DNA from: Saccoglossus kowalevskii | Taxonomy: Eukaryota; Hemichordata; Enteropneusta; Harrimaniidae | Direction of reading: 5' to 3' | Length of the DNA stretch: 27,705 bases | Assembly (NCBI RefSeq): GCF_000003605.2 | Contig: NW_003122933.1 | Coordinates: forward strand, 5,923 to 33,627 | Shown: positions 8,514 to 20,072 of the stretch, one piece after another | How positions within the stretch are numbered: position 1 is the first letter of the stretch | Layout of the letters: every line of letters starts with the position of its first letter | Made by a program: the position numbers and the translations under genes | The notes under the pieces: generated by a model | Seen by the model: only the letters and a program-made list of their open reading frames with translations | The model's database searches: none | Told to the model about the DNA's origin: nothing

Positions 8514-8982
8514 TTAAGGTAGCTCGCTAACCTTGAAACATAGAAAAAATTTAACATGGTAAATTGTTGTGTGATGATGTCCATACATGCAAATCATTCT
8601 TATTTGAAGTTTTTACGACGAAAGAAGCATGTGTTTTCAAAAAGTCGCATGCAAAATAATTCAAAAATTGCCATTTGGAAAATTTTTCATAGGAATCCAT
8701 GCAAACACATTATTTCATCGATATTCAAAATTCTCTGATATTCATGACCGAGTTATGAAGCCCTTAAAACACTACATATCATATCATTAAGTTAAATTAA
8801 AATTTTTTTTAAATATGATAGAAATGTTTCTGCCATAGGAACCAATTGTAAACTACTCAAAACATTTTTGATTAATTAATTTTTGAGGTCGTTTTGTGGG
8901 AAACCTTGTTTGGTGCCCATATATGTTTATTTCAGAGTTTTGAACATTACAGTATTTTTTTTTAAATAGCAAACTACCTTAA
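8514..8982. mobile_element. TTAA-bounded MITE, 469 bp
   Basis: Left end TTAAGGTAGCTCGCTAACC. The right end is the inverted form (TAGCAAACTACCTTAA), giving a terminal inverted repeat of about 16 bp, TTAAGGTAGYTYGCTA. Both ends carry TTAA, the target duplication of piggyBac-type transposition. The interior is AT-rich and non-coding; the 60-residue frame at 8556-8738 has no similarity I recognise. Non-autonomous. Confidence 0.75.
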
Positions 8983-10105
8983 ACGCGCTTCCAATGTCTT
9001 GATACCTCTCAGTTTTTGTTTCCAGTAACCTATAGTATGCCAACCCATACTTTTTATGCAAATTACCCAGTTTTGTTATTTATATGCAATTAGCTATGGT
9101 CATTCCATCAATGCTTTTACATTAATGGAGTTACATTTACAGCAGTTCTGAGAGTTATTCAGACATGAGTCAGTTAGATAGATGGCTTACAACTGAGCTA
9201 AAACACTTTGCCTTGTTTTAGACTTGATGGCGCCATTGTACAGATAGCATATTTCGCGGTATTCACTATGGATTGTTAACATATTGTAATGATTTGCATT
9301 CTAGTTTACAAATTCAATAATTATCCTTCATTTATGTTTGTATCCACATATGTGGTTTGAGAAATATTAAAACACAACAAAATAACTGTTTGTTTATTTT
9401 TAATACTGAACACGTATCATTTTGAAAAATTGCACTTGGCTCCTGTCTTGCTAGTATGTCTTTATACAACCATGGTACATATATACACAAACTTGGTAAC
9501 GGCAAGTAAAACCCCCAAAAAAATCATAAATAAATAATAAAAATCAAAAACAAATAAATAAATTATAAAAATACAACAAATTCATAAATAAAAAAATATG
9601 AAAACAAAATGGAGCTCCTGTATTTGATTTTAATCAGAATGGAAATGGTATGACTTGTGCGTGTGTCAGTTGTAAGTCATCTTGCTAACTGACTGTCTGA
9701 TTAATTCTCAGAACTGATGTAAACAAATCAATCATGAAAACTTAATAGGTAGTAGAAAACCACGAATATATACCAGTGCAACAATATTCAGGGGTTACTG
9801 GAATTGCCAAATTGTTTTCATTTCTTCCCTCTGTCTCTGGTCATTACAATGAGGTTTTGTGATACGATGTAAATGTACAGAATGCATTTAGCACCAAGTG
9901 TAACTGTAGTATGTTATCTTTAATTGGCTAGATTGTTTATATCTACAACAGTTACTGTGTAGCACCAAGATTAACTTAATGCACTCTGCTCTGTATGCAA
10001 GATAAAGTCTAATCCAGTATGTTTTAGTAAGAATACATAATTGATTTAAGTTATAGTATTACTTGTACTTCCTCGCATGTACTTTAATACTTTGATTGTG
10101 GCATG
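8983..10105. other. Gene-free stretch with an A-rich tract
   Basis: No exon or mobile-element boundary seen. Positions 9505-9610 are an AAATAA/CAAATAAAT low-complexity tract of about 100 bp, possibly the tail of an old retroposed sequence, but no SINE body can be recognised to its left. Confidence 0.55.
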
Positions 10106-10317
10106 TACTGTAAAGTAATGTATTTCTGCTTGGAATTTATTTTCACTATTTTTTCCCGAAGGATGATTCAGTGAAAATAAAATCCAGCGAATATACTTTT
10201 TTTCCTATATTTTACATTCAACTTGTAAAAAATTAGTGAAAATAAATTCCATACAAAACACCCAAAAAGCATTTTCAGCGAAAATTAAATCCAGCTAAAA
10301 TAAAGTGTTTTACGGTA
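10106..10317 (+). mobile_element. TA-bounded MITE, copy 1 (212 bp)
   Basis: The ends TACTGTAAAGTAATGTATTT and AATAAAGTGTTTTACGGTA form about 40 bp of imperfect inverted repeat, with recurring GGAATTTATTTTCAC / GCGAAAATTAAATCC words. If the outer TA is the target duplication, it is of Tc1/mariner type. There is no coding capacity. It is matched in opposite orientation by copy 2 at 12278. Confidence 0.8.
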
Positions 10318-10412
10318 TATACAAATATATTGCTGAGTGGTAGAAATTTGTTAGGGGTATGGGGGATTTATAACTTCACTGAGGCATTCAAGTTATTATT
10401 TCAAAACATTCT

Positions 10413-10651
10413 GAGGGATTCAACAAACGCCAAACAATTTCTTGTGTATTTCCCTGTCCAGTAATGTGCTACACACTTTTGATGATGGTCAATTACGATG
10501 AAGTAAGTTCACCTCAATGCAGTATTCATTTCTGAAAGATAAGACATTAATATAAAAAAGAGAAAATCAAGTTCAAAATCAAATAATTCAATTTTTGTGG
10601 CAGACGTTCGGTCTTCCATGCATTACATGAGATCTCGGCTGTGAAAATCAT
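10413..10651 (+). repeat. Dispersed 239-bp repeat, copy 1 (CpG-decayed)
   Basis: Aligns along its length with 17272-17510: GGATTCAACAAACGC, AATGTGCTACACAC, TTTTTGTGGCAGACGTTC and GAGATCTCGGC each have a counterpart there. Many positions that are CG in the other copy are TG or CA here. No terminal inverted repeats or coding frame are seen, so the class is unknown. Confidence 0.75.
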
Positions 10652-12277
10652 CAATTTCAAGGCATAAATATAAATAAAAAATGTGTTAAATTTACTACAT
10701 TTGCTTTGTTACTTAGATGCATCCCTAATGTATGGGTTTATGTGATTGAAATCATTGATTTGGTAGAATGTTTTTATGCCACACCTAACACTGAATGTCA
10801 CACTGAAAGCTTCTAATAAAACCAATATAGTTATAATTGTGAAGGAAATAGTTTGAAGGTCACATGATGCATTTATAACAGTCAGATGAGTCATCTAGTT
10901 TGCTTAGCTTTCTTTTTCTGACAAGTCAGGGAAATAAAATTGTGGGTAGAATATCAATTTTCACTATTCAGTGAATGATAATTACTATTAAAGGTTGATA
11001 TGACGATTACTGGTCAAGCCATCTTATTTTGGTAGATTTTTGAAGAAATAGCCCTCATTTTGTAATTCAAGGTAACCCTGTCTTATTTTTTTAGGGGAGG
11101 CTAATTCTGTAACAGGACTTGAAAACCCTCTATTCTGAGGGAACCAAATTGCATAATTATTTGCCATATTTTGGGTGTAAAACAGTAAATTTAACCGAAA
11201 ACACTTGGGTCCTTTGTCGGAAATGATTGACCACATTAAGGACATTTTGAAAAAAAATAAAAATACCAGAAAATTGCTGATATTCATCTGGTAAGCATCT
11301 GAATCACTGAATATTGATGATTTGTTGAATATATATCATTATGCTTTCTCTGGAAATTGGTTGTTTTTCTTATTTTATGTTCAAAATTATTATTACATTT
11401 ACAAAATCCAGAGGGCTTCCAGATTCACACTTTACCAAAACCAAGTGACTGTAACATTTGGATTTAAATATTGACAATTTAAATCCTCTTCATATTTTGT
11501 CATTTATGTAGATTCTTCAGATTCAATTCATTTGAATATAAATCAGCAGTATGGGCAATTTAGTAGATTTTTTGGATCTGTTATTTATTGCTATTAGGCA
11601 ATATGCTTGGCAATCATGACCTCAAGGAAAGTTGTTCATAAGATAAATAAACCCATCAAAATCAATTGAACCCCTTTTCTTGAATTAAGTTATTACTGGG
11701 TAGTCCCTGTTGAAATAGTTTTGTTATCTATTAAGTCAGGATAAAAATCTTGTTCATGGACCCCACACACTTTATAAGCAAGCAATTACTTGGTGTTTTA
11801 TTGTTGTGTTGTATTGGAATGTGTTTCTATGTGAGGTTTTGCTATGCATGCTACGCATGAATAGTGTATTTCTGCTTTCCATTGTTAGAGAGTACTGGTT
11901 AGAGAATTAATAGTCTCTTAACTACAATTATTGTGAGTCAGTTTTCTCATGCATTATAATCATTTTAAATTGAGGTCACATGCATGCATGTAACACTTTA
12001 CATTCAAATGTACGTATTTTTAGTTTTTTCATCACTATGGTAATATACACATACTAATGTATACCAATACTGGCTAAAACTGCATTGTTTTCACAGCTAA
12101 TTTCAAACTGGTTTAGCCACTTCAAAAATTGAGGGAAATTAAAAATCACACATTTTTGTGAAACATGCTACTGTAATGTACATTTTTATTAGCAATAGTT
12201 TTCCTGATGTTTAATTTATACTTCTATGGATGATTACTGGTATTGCTTTAAAATGATATGACCTAAACCTTATAATA
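10652..12277. other. Gene-free AT-rich stretch
   Basis: No supported exon, tandem array or inverted-repeat element. The minus-strand frames at 10709-10894 and 11024-11287 show no recognisable domain. The stretch lies between two oppositely oriented copies of the TA-bounded MITE. Confidence 0.55.
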
Positions 12278-12495
12278 TACTGTGGAATACTTTATTTTCG
12301 CTGGAATTAATTTTTGCTGAAAGGGCTTTTTGGGCGTATTGTGTGGAATTTATTTTCACTGATTTTTGATGAGTTTAATGTAAAATATAGGAAAAAAAGT
12401 ATATTCACTGGATTTTATTTTCACGGAAACATCCCTTCAGCGAAAATAGCAAAAATAAATTCCAAGCAAAAATAAAACCTAAATATATAGTGGTA
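12278..12495 (-). mobile_element. TA-bounded MITE, copy 2 (218 bp)
   Basis: Reverse-complement copy of 10106-10317. Left end TACTGTGGAATACTTTATTT, then CGCTGGAATTAATTTTTGC and GGGCTTTTTGGGCGT; right end ATATATAGTGGTA. Internal words (ACACCCAAAAAGC in copy 1, GCTTTTTGGGCGT here) confirm the opposite orientation. Confidence 0.8.
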
Positions 12496-15400
12496 TATAT
12501 TAGGTATATACCGGTAGTGTTCAATATTTTTGAGTTTCATGTTATTTATACTGCTGTGCGTTATAAACAATTCCATTGATAACTAGACATAGCTCGCTTT
12601 TTCCAAATATTGACTGATCAAAAACATTTTGTTTGAAGTCAGTTCAGCAGAATTGATATGAAGTACGATGTTTATAGTCAATGTTTACTTTATCTAACAG
12701 CTTCAAGTAGCAATAGCTAGATAAGGAACAAGAAACATTGGTTCTTGAAGTACTCTCTTCCGGCAGTAATATTTTATTGGGAAATTTATCATTTTCAATG
12801 AAGTGCTCAAGATGTAATCAATCAAAAGTTTTACCAAAATATTATTTTAAGATCCCATAAAATGAAAGATTATAGAGATTTCTTTGTCTTGTCTAGAAGA
12901 GGTTCATTTGTATATTTGAAGAAAAAGTAATAAATTTACCATACTGACAAATACTGTCTTAAATTTAATTAGTATTCTGAATCTGAGGGGACATTAATTA
13001 AAACTTATGGAGGAATTAGCTGTCTATTTTGAAGGGCACCCATTAAAAAGTTGTTAATGAAAAAGTTAATGAAAATGAAAAAAAAAAATAGGGTCACCAA
13101 ATGATTTTTGGAGATGCGTTGTACAAGGTACAAAATTGTGCTCGGTAACATGGGGTGAAATAGTTGCATGTTTTTATTGACATGATTCCCAATATTGGGC
13201 CAGTGGGGTGGGGTGGGGGGTGGGGGGTGGGTGCAGATATAAACTGGAATGGCCCATTGTGAAAACATTTGAAAAAAAATGACATTATTTAGTGAGTTTA
13301 CAGGGTGATACTTATAGTTTTCCATTATATATGATGGGAGGTTCGCTCCCACGATGCATTGCATATGTGTGCAGTAACATTCTGAGTAAAACAAAATTTG
13401 AATATAGCTCTAACTGTCTTAATTATGAGAAATATATAATAAACATTCAAAATTTGGATGCATTTCAATGCATTTGGACATGGTGATTATTTCAGCTTCT
13501 CATTCGATTGCACGTTTGAATCACTTTAATTTGTTAATGTTTTTGAATAGTACATGTTGCATCGTGCATGGATTCACAAAGATTCGCTTCTATTCTAAAT
13601 CATGCTACATGGAAATTACCTTTGCTTTGCGTTAAAAATAGAAGCCAAATAATAGACATAATAATTAAATTTATGAGATTATTGAGTATTATTCTATTAT
13701 CAAAATGACAACTTTTGCTGAACAAATGAAAATGACTTCGTTTTGTGTTCATCTTTTATGTCCAGGAGGACAACTAGAGAAAACTTAAAAATTCATTTGT
13801 TAGACCACATGGGTTTTAGAACATGTATATTTATTTTAAAGTCATATGAGCTTCAATCGTGACCTTCATAAATTTCAAGTTCATCTTATGAATCTGAACA
13901 CTTGAACTTGTTATGCAGTCAAAGGTTATGAAGGATTCAACAAGTGAGAAATCGTTTTATTTAGTTTGAATACAAACCTTGTCTTTGAATACACATAGCA
14001 GCCCTGTATATGACACCGTTTCGATATGTGTGACTCATATGGTATGTAATCTCTTCCGGATGTTTTTGTGTTTGTTTTTTGTTTATACTTTTTGTTTCTC
14101 ACCACTATGGCAACGTGTCACCCTAACCTTTAAGTGGTGTCAGTCTCTTTGGCAACTATGGTGCTAAACATACATACCTTCAAGTTATTTAGAGTATCTT
14201 TTTATCTGATTAAAGTAGGCTATATATATATGCTTGCATCTATTATTATGTAGATTCTAAGGTATTCATTCATAATACAAATACTTTCTTATTTTGAGTG
14301 TTTGCTGTGCCAACTAGTTGTATATCAGTACGTTTTTCAACTTTTATATGCCTTTCCAACAAAATTCTAGTGTAAACATTTTGCTTTCGGATGAAGTAAA
14401 CAAAGTTTAATTTTCCACTTCCAAATTTTTTTGGAAATAAAAAAAAAATTCAAAATTTTTCTGGAAATGAACAAAAAATAACCCATTTTTGTTTTTGTTT
14501 TTTGGTTTGGTTTTATCACAATTTTTTTATGGAATATAGCTATAACTATTATATTAACATTATTGATATGCAAATAGCTTACTTACACAATAACAAAATA
14601 ACAAATATGTCAACAGATTTTCCAAAATTAGTCTGGACGCTGTTTGGTACCTATGAGAATGCAATTAAACTTCATCATTCCTTTAATTACGAGCTAGATG
14701 CTTGTATGAATATGGTAGTTTTATTGGATGCTCTCTAAGATGGATTACTATTTTCTTTGCTTTTTCATGGTAGTGTGAAAGATTGGTAGATGCATGTACT
14801 TGATGCTGTCCAGGTGTACAAGTCATATGAATTCATACGTCAGGTTCCCGATTTTGCTCACATTTCGCCTAAGCCGCCCATAACTTTTTACATCGACTTG
14901 ATCAGATAAGGGTTAATGTATTCACTCATAATGTGAAATATTCATTATTCTTTGTTAATTAGTTACAGGCTTTTGTGTTGCCGGAGAGTAAGCCCAAACA
15001 GACAATGAACTAAATATATAATTTTTTTTGAGTATGTGTATATGTACCAAATTCAAACCATTCACCATGTTAAGTGCCAACAAATGTACCCTGGGTAAGT
15101 CTAAAATTACTCCACGACTCATTAGCTGAGGCCACTAGCTAAGATTTATTTAATAATGCATTCATATTTAAGTGAGTAAGGGAACACCATAACACTGAAT
15201 ACAATAGAGTGATTAACATATTGTATGGTTTTGCAAATCTATCAATATTCTTTGGAGACCACTGAGAACCTTGGTTAAAGTCGACAGGTGGTTGCATGCG
15301 TTTATCATTTTGACAGCACATTAACTTCATATAATGATAAGAAAATGGTCATACAGCCCTGTCACATCACCAAAAATGCAATTTCTGTGTAAAAATGCTC

Positions 15401-16843
15401 TATATTCGTTCAGCACTTGTAATTTTCATAAAAAAAGTTGATGGAGATGTTGAAGTCCGTAGTCTGGACTACGTGTCAGTGATGTCTCTCCTGACTGAAT
15501 GATATTTAATGCGGGAACTGTTGCGTGTAGTGTTTCTATTTTTAGCCAATCATTAGTAGGTGATTGCATCCTGCTTATCTGTGTGATACTACGCAGTGCG
15601 TTGTTATTGTTCTCATAATCTCGTTAACTATTCATTAACTCTCACTCTAATTACTTGTTGTGAGTGACTTGAATTAACTGCATTCATCAATAAAACAATG
15701 GTGTTATCACTAGGAGCAGATAAAATGGCTCACCCCTGAGAATTGAGGAGCGGTCCTATCTGCTGTATAATTGATGGCATAGTACAAGTTATTACTATGT
15801 GGTATTATAATTGACCCATAGTTCACAGGTTTTTGATGACAGTTGATTTGACTAATAAAATTGGTATGGACATTGCTAAATTCATAAAAGTACACATACA
15901 ACTGTATGCCTAATACAAAGAAAACTAGATTCTTGGTTCTTGTTTGCATTAATTTTAATAAAAGGTGTGCATTTGATGGTGTTAGCTGCCAAAATATTTT
16001 TCAAAATGATTTTCTTAGAAATTTACAAAGATAAAAAAGAAAAAAAATGTGCATAGTTTTTTTTTTTTTAATATGCATGTATCTGTATTGGTTCACTTTT
16101 ATACCTCCTCAGTGTGTTGGTTGATGTAAACATTATGTTATGCAAAACAGCTGCACATAGCTGATACTCTGCTGTTGAATTTAAAAGTCATCCAGTCTTG
16201 AAAAAAAATCTCATTTACTAGTACTATTTATTAGCAACAGAGAGAGCATAGATATATTTTTATTTTTACAGATATGTATTCAAATATTATTTATTTTGAC
16301 ACAGTGATGGCATCAGCAAAGTGCAAAGAACTGCATCTATGCAGACTGATATATTATATAAAAATATTATGTTTTTTTTCAATCCCCCATTGGATAATCT
16401 TGTATATAAATAAATAATTGATTGGTTTCAGTATTCAGAGTAGACTTTGTGAGAGTGCATGGTTTGATGACATTTCTTGAGGGTTTTATTGAATAATTAA
16501 ATATAATTCCAGGATATTTTCTAGTAAGTTGATGTCTGTATTCACGAGTGATTACTGCCATTATTTTGTATCAATCTGAGCTGTAGGCGAGAATTGATTC
16601 TATTCTGATGGCAACCACAAGTGTCTACCTGACAATACCTGACAATATTGTGGGATTATGTATTCATCACATACAAAAAGTGAAGCAGTTGAATTTTGAA
16701 TGTGGTGGTATGGCTGAAATAATATCAAATAGGGATATACATACATGTACTTGCCTTGTACAATGTATGTTAATTTTGTTGACGTTTCTTCATGATACTT
16801 TCACTAATATTCTAGAATTCCTTTTTAATTTCAACTGATTGTT
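12496..16843. other. Long gene-free AT-rich stretch
   Basis: No convincing exon in 4.3 kb. It contains the G-rich tract at 13205 (listed), TA dinucleotide runs near 14220, and a self-complementary T/A-rich patch at about 14420-14470 (TCCAAATTTTTTTGGAA). The frames at 13005-13394 (read through the G-rich tract), 14502-14738, 15710-15949 and 16608-16838 lack recognisable domains and splice context. Confidence 0.5.
13205..13231 (+). other. G-quadruplex motif
   Basis: Five G-runs of 3-6 separated by single T bases (GGGGTGGGGTGGGGGG, then TGGGGGGTGGG). One-base loops predict a very stable quadruplex on the plus strand. It is isolated in AT-rich DNA. Confidence 0.8.
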
Positions 16844-17007
16844 TTAAAGCGAGAGGGTCGTCACCAGCGGATGCGCAGGAATTGAGTACCAAGCGACGAT
16901 AACAACGCGCGCTAAAACGCAAAAGCTCATGGGTAGACGCTTGTTTCTAAACAATGACATGCTATGGTCATCTGACGCATGCACAGGTGACGACTCCCCT
17001 GCTTTAA
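16844..17007 (+). mobile_element. 165-bp TTAA MITE family, copy 1
   Basis: Begins TTAAAGCGAGAGGGTCGTCA and ends TGACGACTCCCCTGCTTTAA. The terminal inverted repeats are about 20-28 bp, with TTAA at both edges. The interior carries GGAATTGAGTACCAAGCG and GCTCATGGGTAGACGCTTGT, shared with the other copies. No coding capacity. TTAA target sites point to piggyBac-type mobilisation, though the terminal sequence itself is not a classic piggyBac end. Confidence 0.88.
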
Positions 17008-17271
17008 GTGACTGAATAGTAATTGTGAAAGTAAACACATGAGCTTACCAACATGAATCATTTTCCAGCTTTCAGTGAAATCAGCAAAAATATGAGCCAG
17101 TGAATAGTTAAGCTTTCTACAATGGTTGACACATATTAGATTGAAAGTGTACTGAAATTGCTTTAATAGACCATTTTCCATTCACTACGAGAATCACGCG
17201 TTATGCGTGAAATGGAACGTAAAAACAGGACAAACAAAGGTCATAGCGTCGTAGTGGCGTCAAACATCGCG
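17008..17271. other. CpG-containing spacer between two repeats
   Basis: 17168-17271 has unusually many CpGs (CACTACGAGAATCACGCG, GTCATAGCGTCGTAGTGGCG) and an imperfect palindrome around CACGCGTTATGCGTG. It abuts the dispersed repeat at 17272 and may be part of it, but the other copy at 10413 lacks this flank. Confidence 0.4.
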
Positions 17272-17510
17272 TGGGATTCGACAAACGCAAAAATATTTTG
17301 GGGGGCATTTCCATTCTTAATAATGTGCTGTACACATTTGATGATAGACAATTTTGATTAAGTGAGGGTATTCAAAAGCAATATTCCTCTGTCGAAGATC
17401 GGCCGGTCAATGTGAGTTACGAAAATCAAATCGTTCGATTTTTGCGGCAGACGTTCCACGCGCGTCTTTCATGCATCTCGCAAGATCTCGCAGTTGAACG
17501 GAAAATCACC
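17272..17510 (+). repeat. Dispersed 239-bp repeat, copy 2 (CpG-rich)
   Basis: Counterpart of 10413-10651. It keeps many CpGs (GATTCGACAAACGC, AATCGTTCGATTTTTGCGGC, CCACGCGCGTC), so it looks like the younger or less mutated copy. The frame at 17412-17600 crosses its right edge and matches nothing I recognise. Confidence 0.75.
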
Positions 17511-17746
17511 TATTATGTTGGAGACATATTTACACGAGTCTCGAGAAAATCGCAAACACATAGATTTTACTGTGGTTTTAATTCTCTAGGCATCGAATGA
17601 ACGTGTTGAATGCATTTCTGCCACAGGCTAATTTGAATATTCAAATATTCTTGTATTCTTAATGTGTATATTTAGTGAATGCTTGAACACCTGTAGTGAT
17701 ACAAAAAGTGTACTCAAAACAGACAAACACGTCATTATGAGCTCAC
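17511..17746. other. Short gene-free spacer
   Basis: Between the dispersed repeat and MITE copy 2. Contains ACGAGTCTCGAGAAAATCGC, otherwise AT-rich. Nothing else recognised. Confidence 0.5.
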
Positions 17747-17911
17747 TTAAAGCGGGAGGGTTGTCACTTGCGCACAAGCGGGAATTGAGTCCCAAGTGAT
17801 ACTAACAACACACGCTAAAAACTCAAAGGCTCATGGGTAGACGCTTGTTTGTGAACATTGACACGCTATGGCCATCTGATGCATGCGCAGGTGACGACTC
17901 CCTCGCTTTAA
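17747..17911 (+). mobile_element. 165-bp TTAA MITE family, copy 2
   Basis: Begins TTAAAGCGGGAGGGTTGTCA and ends GTGACGACTCCCTCGCTTTA with a final A. Terminal inverted repeats are about 25 bp, with TTAA on both sides. Interior words GGCTCATGGGTAGACGCTTG and CGCTATGGCCATCTGATGCA match copies 1 and 4. The open frame at 17833-18063 simply runs through its right half. Confidence 0.9.
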
Positions 17912-18148
17912 CCAGAAAATGTTTGTTACGTTTTCTGCAATTGTTTCAACAGAATTACATTGGTAATCCCATTCATGTGATGCTCAGAAACGCCCAGATA
18001 AGGATCCTTCATGCCAATATGTGTAAGAGTGGACTTACATTTTTGTGTTTGGTATATAAATAAATAAAAAAAAACTATTAGTAATATAGCGTATTTAAAA
18101 AAAAACGCTTAATCACCTGGTGTGTGTGTAAAATGTTGCCTGTGGCAG

Positions 18149-18231
18149 ATACTGATTCTGGTTCTCAGCCACACTACCAACCGCGGAAATCAGTTGAGGC
18201 TAAGAGAATGCGTGGTCTAAGAATAATGACA
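18149..18231 (+). CDS. Possible coding exon (low confidence)
   Basis: Preceded by TTGCCTGTGGCAG (acceptor-like) and followed by GTAACA (weak donor). The frame, open from about 18085 and with an ATG at 18133, reads a polar, basic peptide: DTDSGSQPHYQPRKSV, then EAKRMRGLRIM. Its composition is unlike the I/K/N/F-rich chance frames around it. The order of acidic/serine residues, HY, an arginine-rich stretch, then LRIM is reminiscent of the cytosolic N-terminus just before the first membrane helix of some MFS transporters (MFSD8-like). That is only an impression. The frame stops at 18274 if not spliced. A plus-strand gene starting at 6078-6422 could own it, but no linkage is shown. Confidence 0.25.
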
Positions 18232-18972
18232 GTAACATTAATAACATTTCATTGTTGTTCTAATAAATGCCCTTGAATTAGCTATACCTTAACTGACACA
18301 TGTGAAATTGTTACGGTAATATTAAAATTTGACTTGATGTCAATCATTAACACAATAAAAATATGAGAAGTGCTTTTCCCTGAATGCACATGTATTTGAT
18401 GCACTGTGACCTCCAGTAGTAGCATAATGCATTCCAATCACATATTGCACTCACATACATGTATATATGCCCTGAAAACTGATGTGACATGTTTGGTAAT
18501 TGCAGCCATTTTGAAGAAATAGGATCACGTTCTGTCTAACTGTTCTATCATAAAGAATTATAGGTAATTTTTCAGGCAAAATTGAACATTTTTTTTATAT
18601 GACAGACAGGCTTAGCTGCAGTTTTTCCAAAAGAAACTATTGGTATCAATTATAATTTTTTCTGCATCTAGAAATCTACTACTGGAGTCTTGCATACTAT
18701 ACATGCACCAGGTGATGCTTGAAGCAGAAAATGCATGCTTATGAATGGTAATATGAAGGCATTCTAAGGCTAGCACTTATAAAAATCAGTCCATTTGAAA
18801 TTATTACCAGACTCTCCTGAAGGCACCTAAGGCAGTCAAGTGGGGCACATTAAAAAAATAGTCTTTAAGAATTTTGAGTTCTGAAAATGGTAACATATTT
18901 ATTATATAAATGGATCATGCTTTATTTTATATCACAGTAAATTACTTTAATATACATTCTTTTTATTTTCAG

Positions 18973-19045
18973 ACAAATCTCCCGTGTATGTAGATATCTA
19001 TATCTATATCTAGATTGAACCTGGAAACAGAGCAAGACCTAGTAG
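18973..19045 (+). ncRNA. Possible non-coding exon (73 nt)
   Basis: Strong acceptor (TTCTTTTTATTTTCAG ending at 18972) and good donor (TAG then GTGAGG at 19046). All three frames contain stops, so it could only be UTR or non-coding RNA. Contains a TATATC hexamer run. Splice-site pattern is the only support. Confidence 0.22.
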
Positions 19046-19674
19046 GTGAGGCAACTTTAGTTATCCCTGCCATTCTAACCCTTCTCTCCTTCAATTTTAT
19101 GGAGTATTCCAATTACAAGAGGTGGGTATGGTGCAGATGTTAGCATGTTCAGCTTGCATCAGGGTCTGAGGAATGTCCTCAGCTGACTTGTACTCAGCAG
19201 CATGTTGAATTGGTTGTTCTGTTTTTGGGATTGAATACCGTTGACCCCATGAATTATATTGAATAGAAGACATCATTTCTTTATCTGTAAACTGATATCA
19301 ATCTGGAATTACAACTTGAATTAGTATAAAAAATACTAATTTCCTAATTGATGTCTTTTGGTACATTTAGGTACTACCGGTACTTGTTTTATTGCTTTAT
19401 AATTTTTCTGGAGTATTGTATTTGTTGTATAATTTGTTTGTGAAATAGACCAGTTACACCTGAAAAGGTGCTAGATGTCACAAATTTCTGTATTTCAAAT
19501 TTTGTTAAAGTACCACATTGATGTTTATTATTGGCCTTTATACGGTGTGTATGTATGTGATTTGTTTGAAAGTGTAGTGACTGACATTCTATCAATTGCA
19601 AATAATTAAGCCTTGGTTTTTAAATTGTATGTGTATGATTAAAATAATCACCATACGTGTGAAAAATACATAAA

Positions 19675-20072
19675 TTGCAATGCGGAAGAGTTGTTACCTG
19701 CACATGCACAAGAATTGAATCCTAAGCGGCGATAACAGTGCATGCTAAAAACGCAAAGGCTCATGAGTAGACGCTTGTTTGTAAACAACAACATTGTAAA
19801 CTGAGAACAGACTTCTCAAGGTAGAGTGAACCAAGTGAGTATTGGTCACCAGATCCGGGAGGAGAATAACACACTGGAGAGGAGCACTTGTAGCCAAGGT
19901 GTTTATTGCTCAACTGCTAGGCCTGGAACTGAGTCTAAATACTCACGAGATGTTCCATACAATGTATCAATATCATTATGCAAATAACTAAACTAAACGT
20001 CATAGCCTCAAATCATTACAAACATGCTATGTCCATCTTTCGCATCCGCAGGAGATGACTCCCTCGCTTTAA
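19675..20072 (+). mobile_element. 165-bp TTAA MITE family, copy 3, interrupted by a solo LTR
   Basis: The left part (GCGGAAGAGTTGTTACCTGC through GTAGACGCTTGTTTGTAAAC) and the right part (CATGCTATGTCCATC through GACTCCCTCGCTTTAA) join into one MITE when 231 bp in the middle are removed. The left edge is diverged (TTGCAATGCGG instead of TTAAAGCGG); the right edge keeps TTAA. CpGs have decayed compared with copies 1 and 2 (GCACATGCACA where the others have GCGCACA), so it is probably an older copy. Confidence 0.88.
19795..20020 (-). mobile_element. Solo LTR, 226 bp, nested in the MITE
   Basis: Begins TGTAA and ends TTACA (TG...CA termini) and is flanked by the 5-bp direct repeat AACAT (19790-19794 and 20021-20025). 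The empty site reads AACAACATGCTATG, as in the other MITE copies. On the minus strand a TATA-like GTATTTAGACTC precedes GAGCAATAAACACC, an AATAAA signal, so the LTR reads in minus orientation. A 5-bp duplication with short LTRs fits Ty3- or Bel-type retrotransposons; the internal region has been lost, probably by LTR-LTR recombination. A short TG...CA non-autonomous element is the alternative. Confidence 0.85.

Larger units (their letters stand above)
17912..19674. other. Gene-free stretch with two candidate exons
   Basis: Mostly featureless AT-rich DNA. Two plus-strand intervals have exon-like borders and are listed separately (18149-18231 and 18973-19045). The TATATC repeat at about 18993-19013 is inside the second of these. 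Confidence 0.5.
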
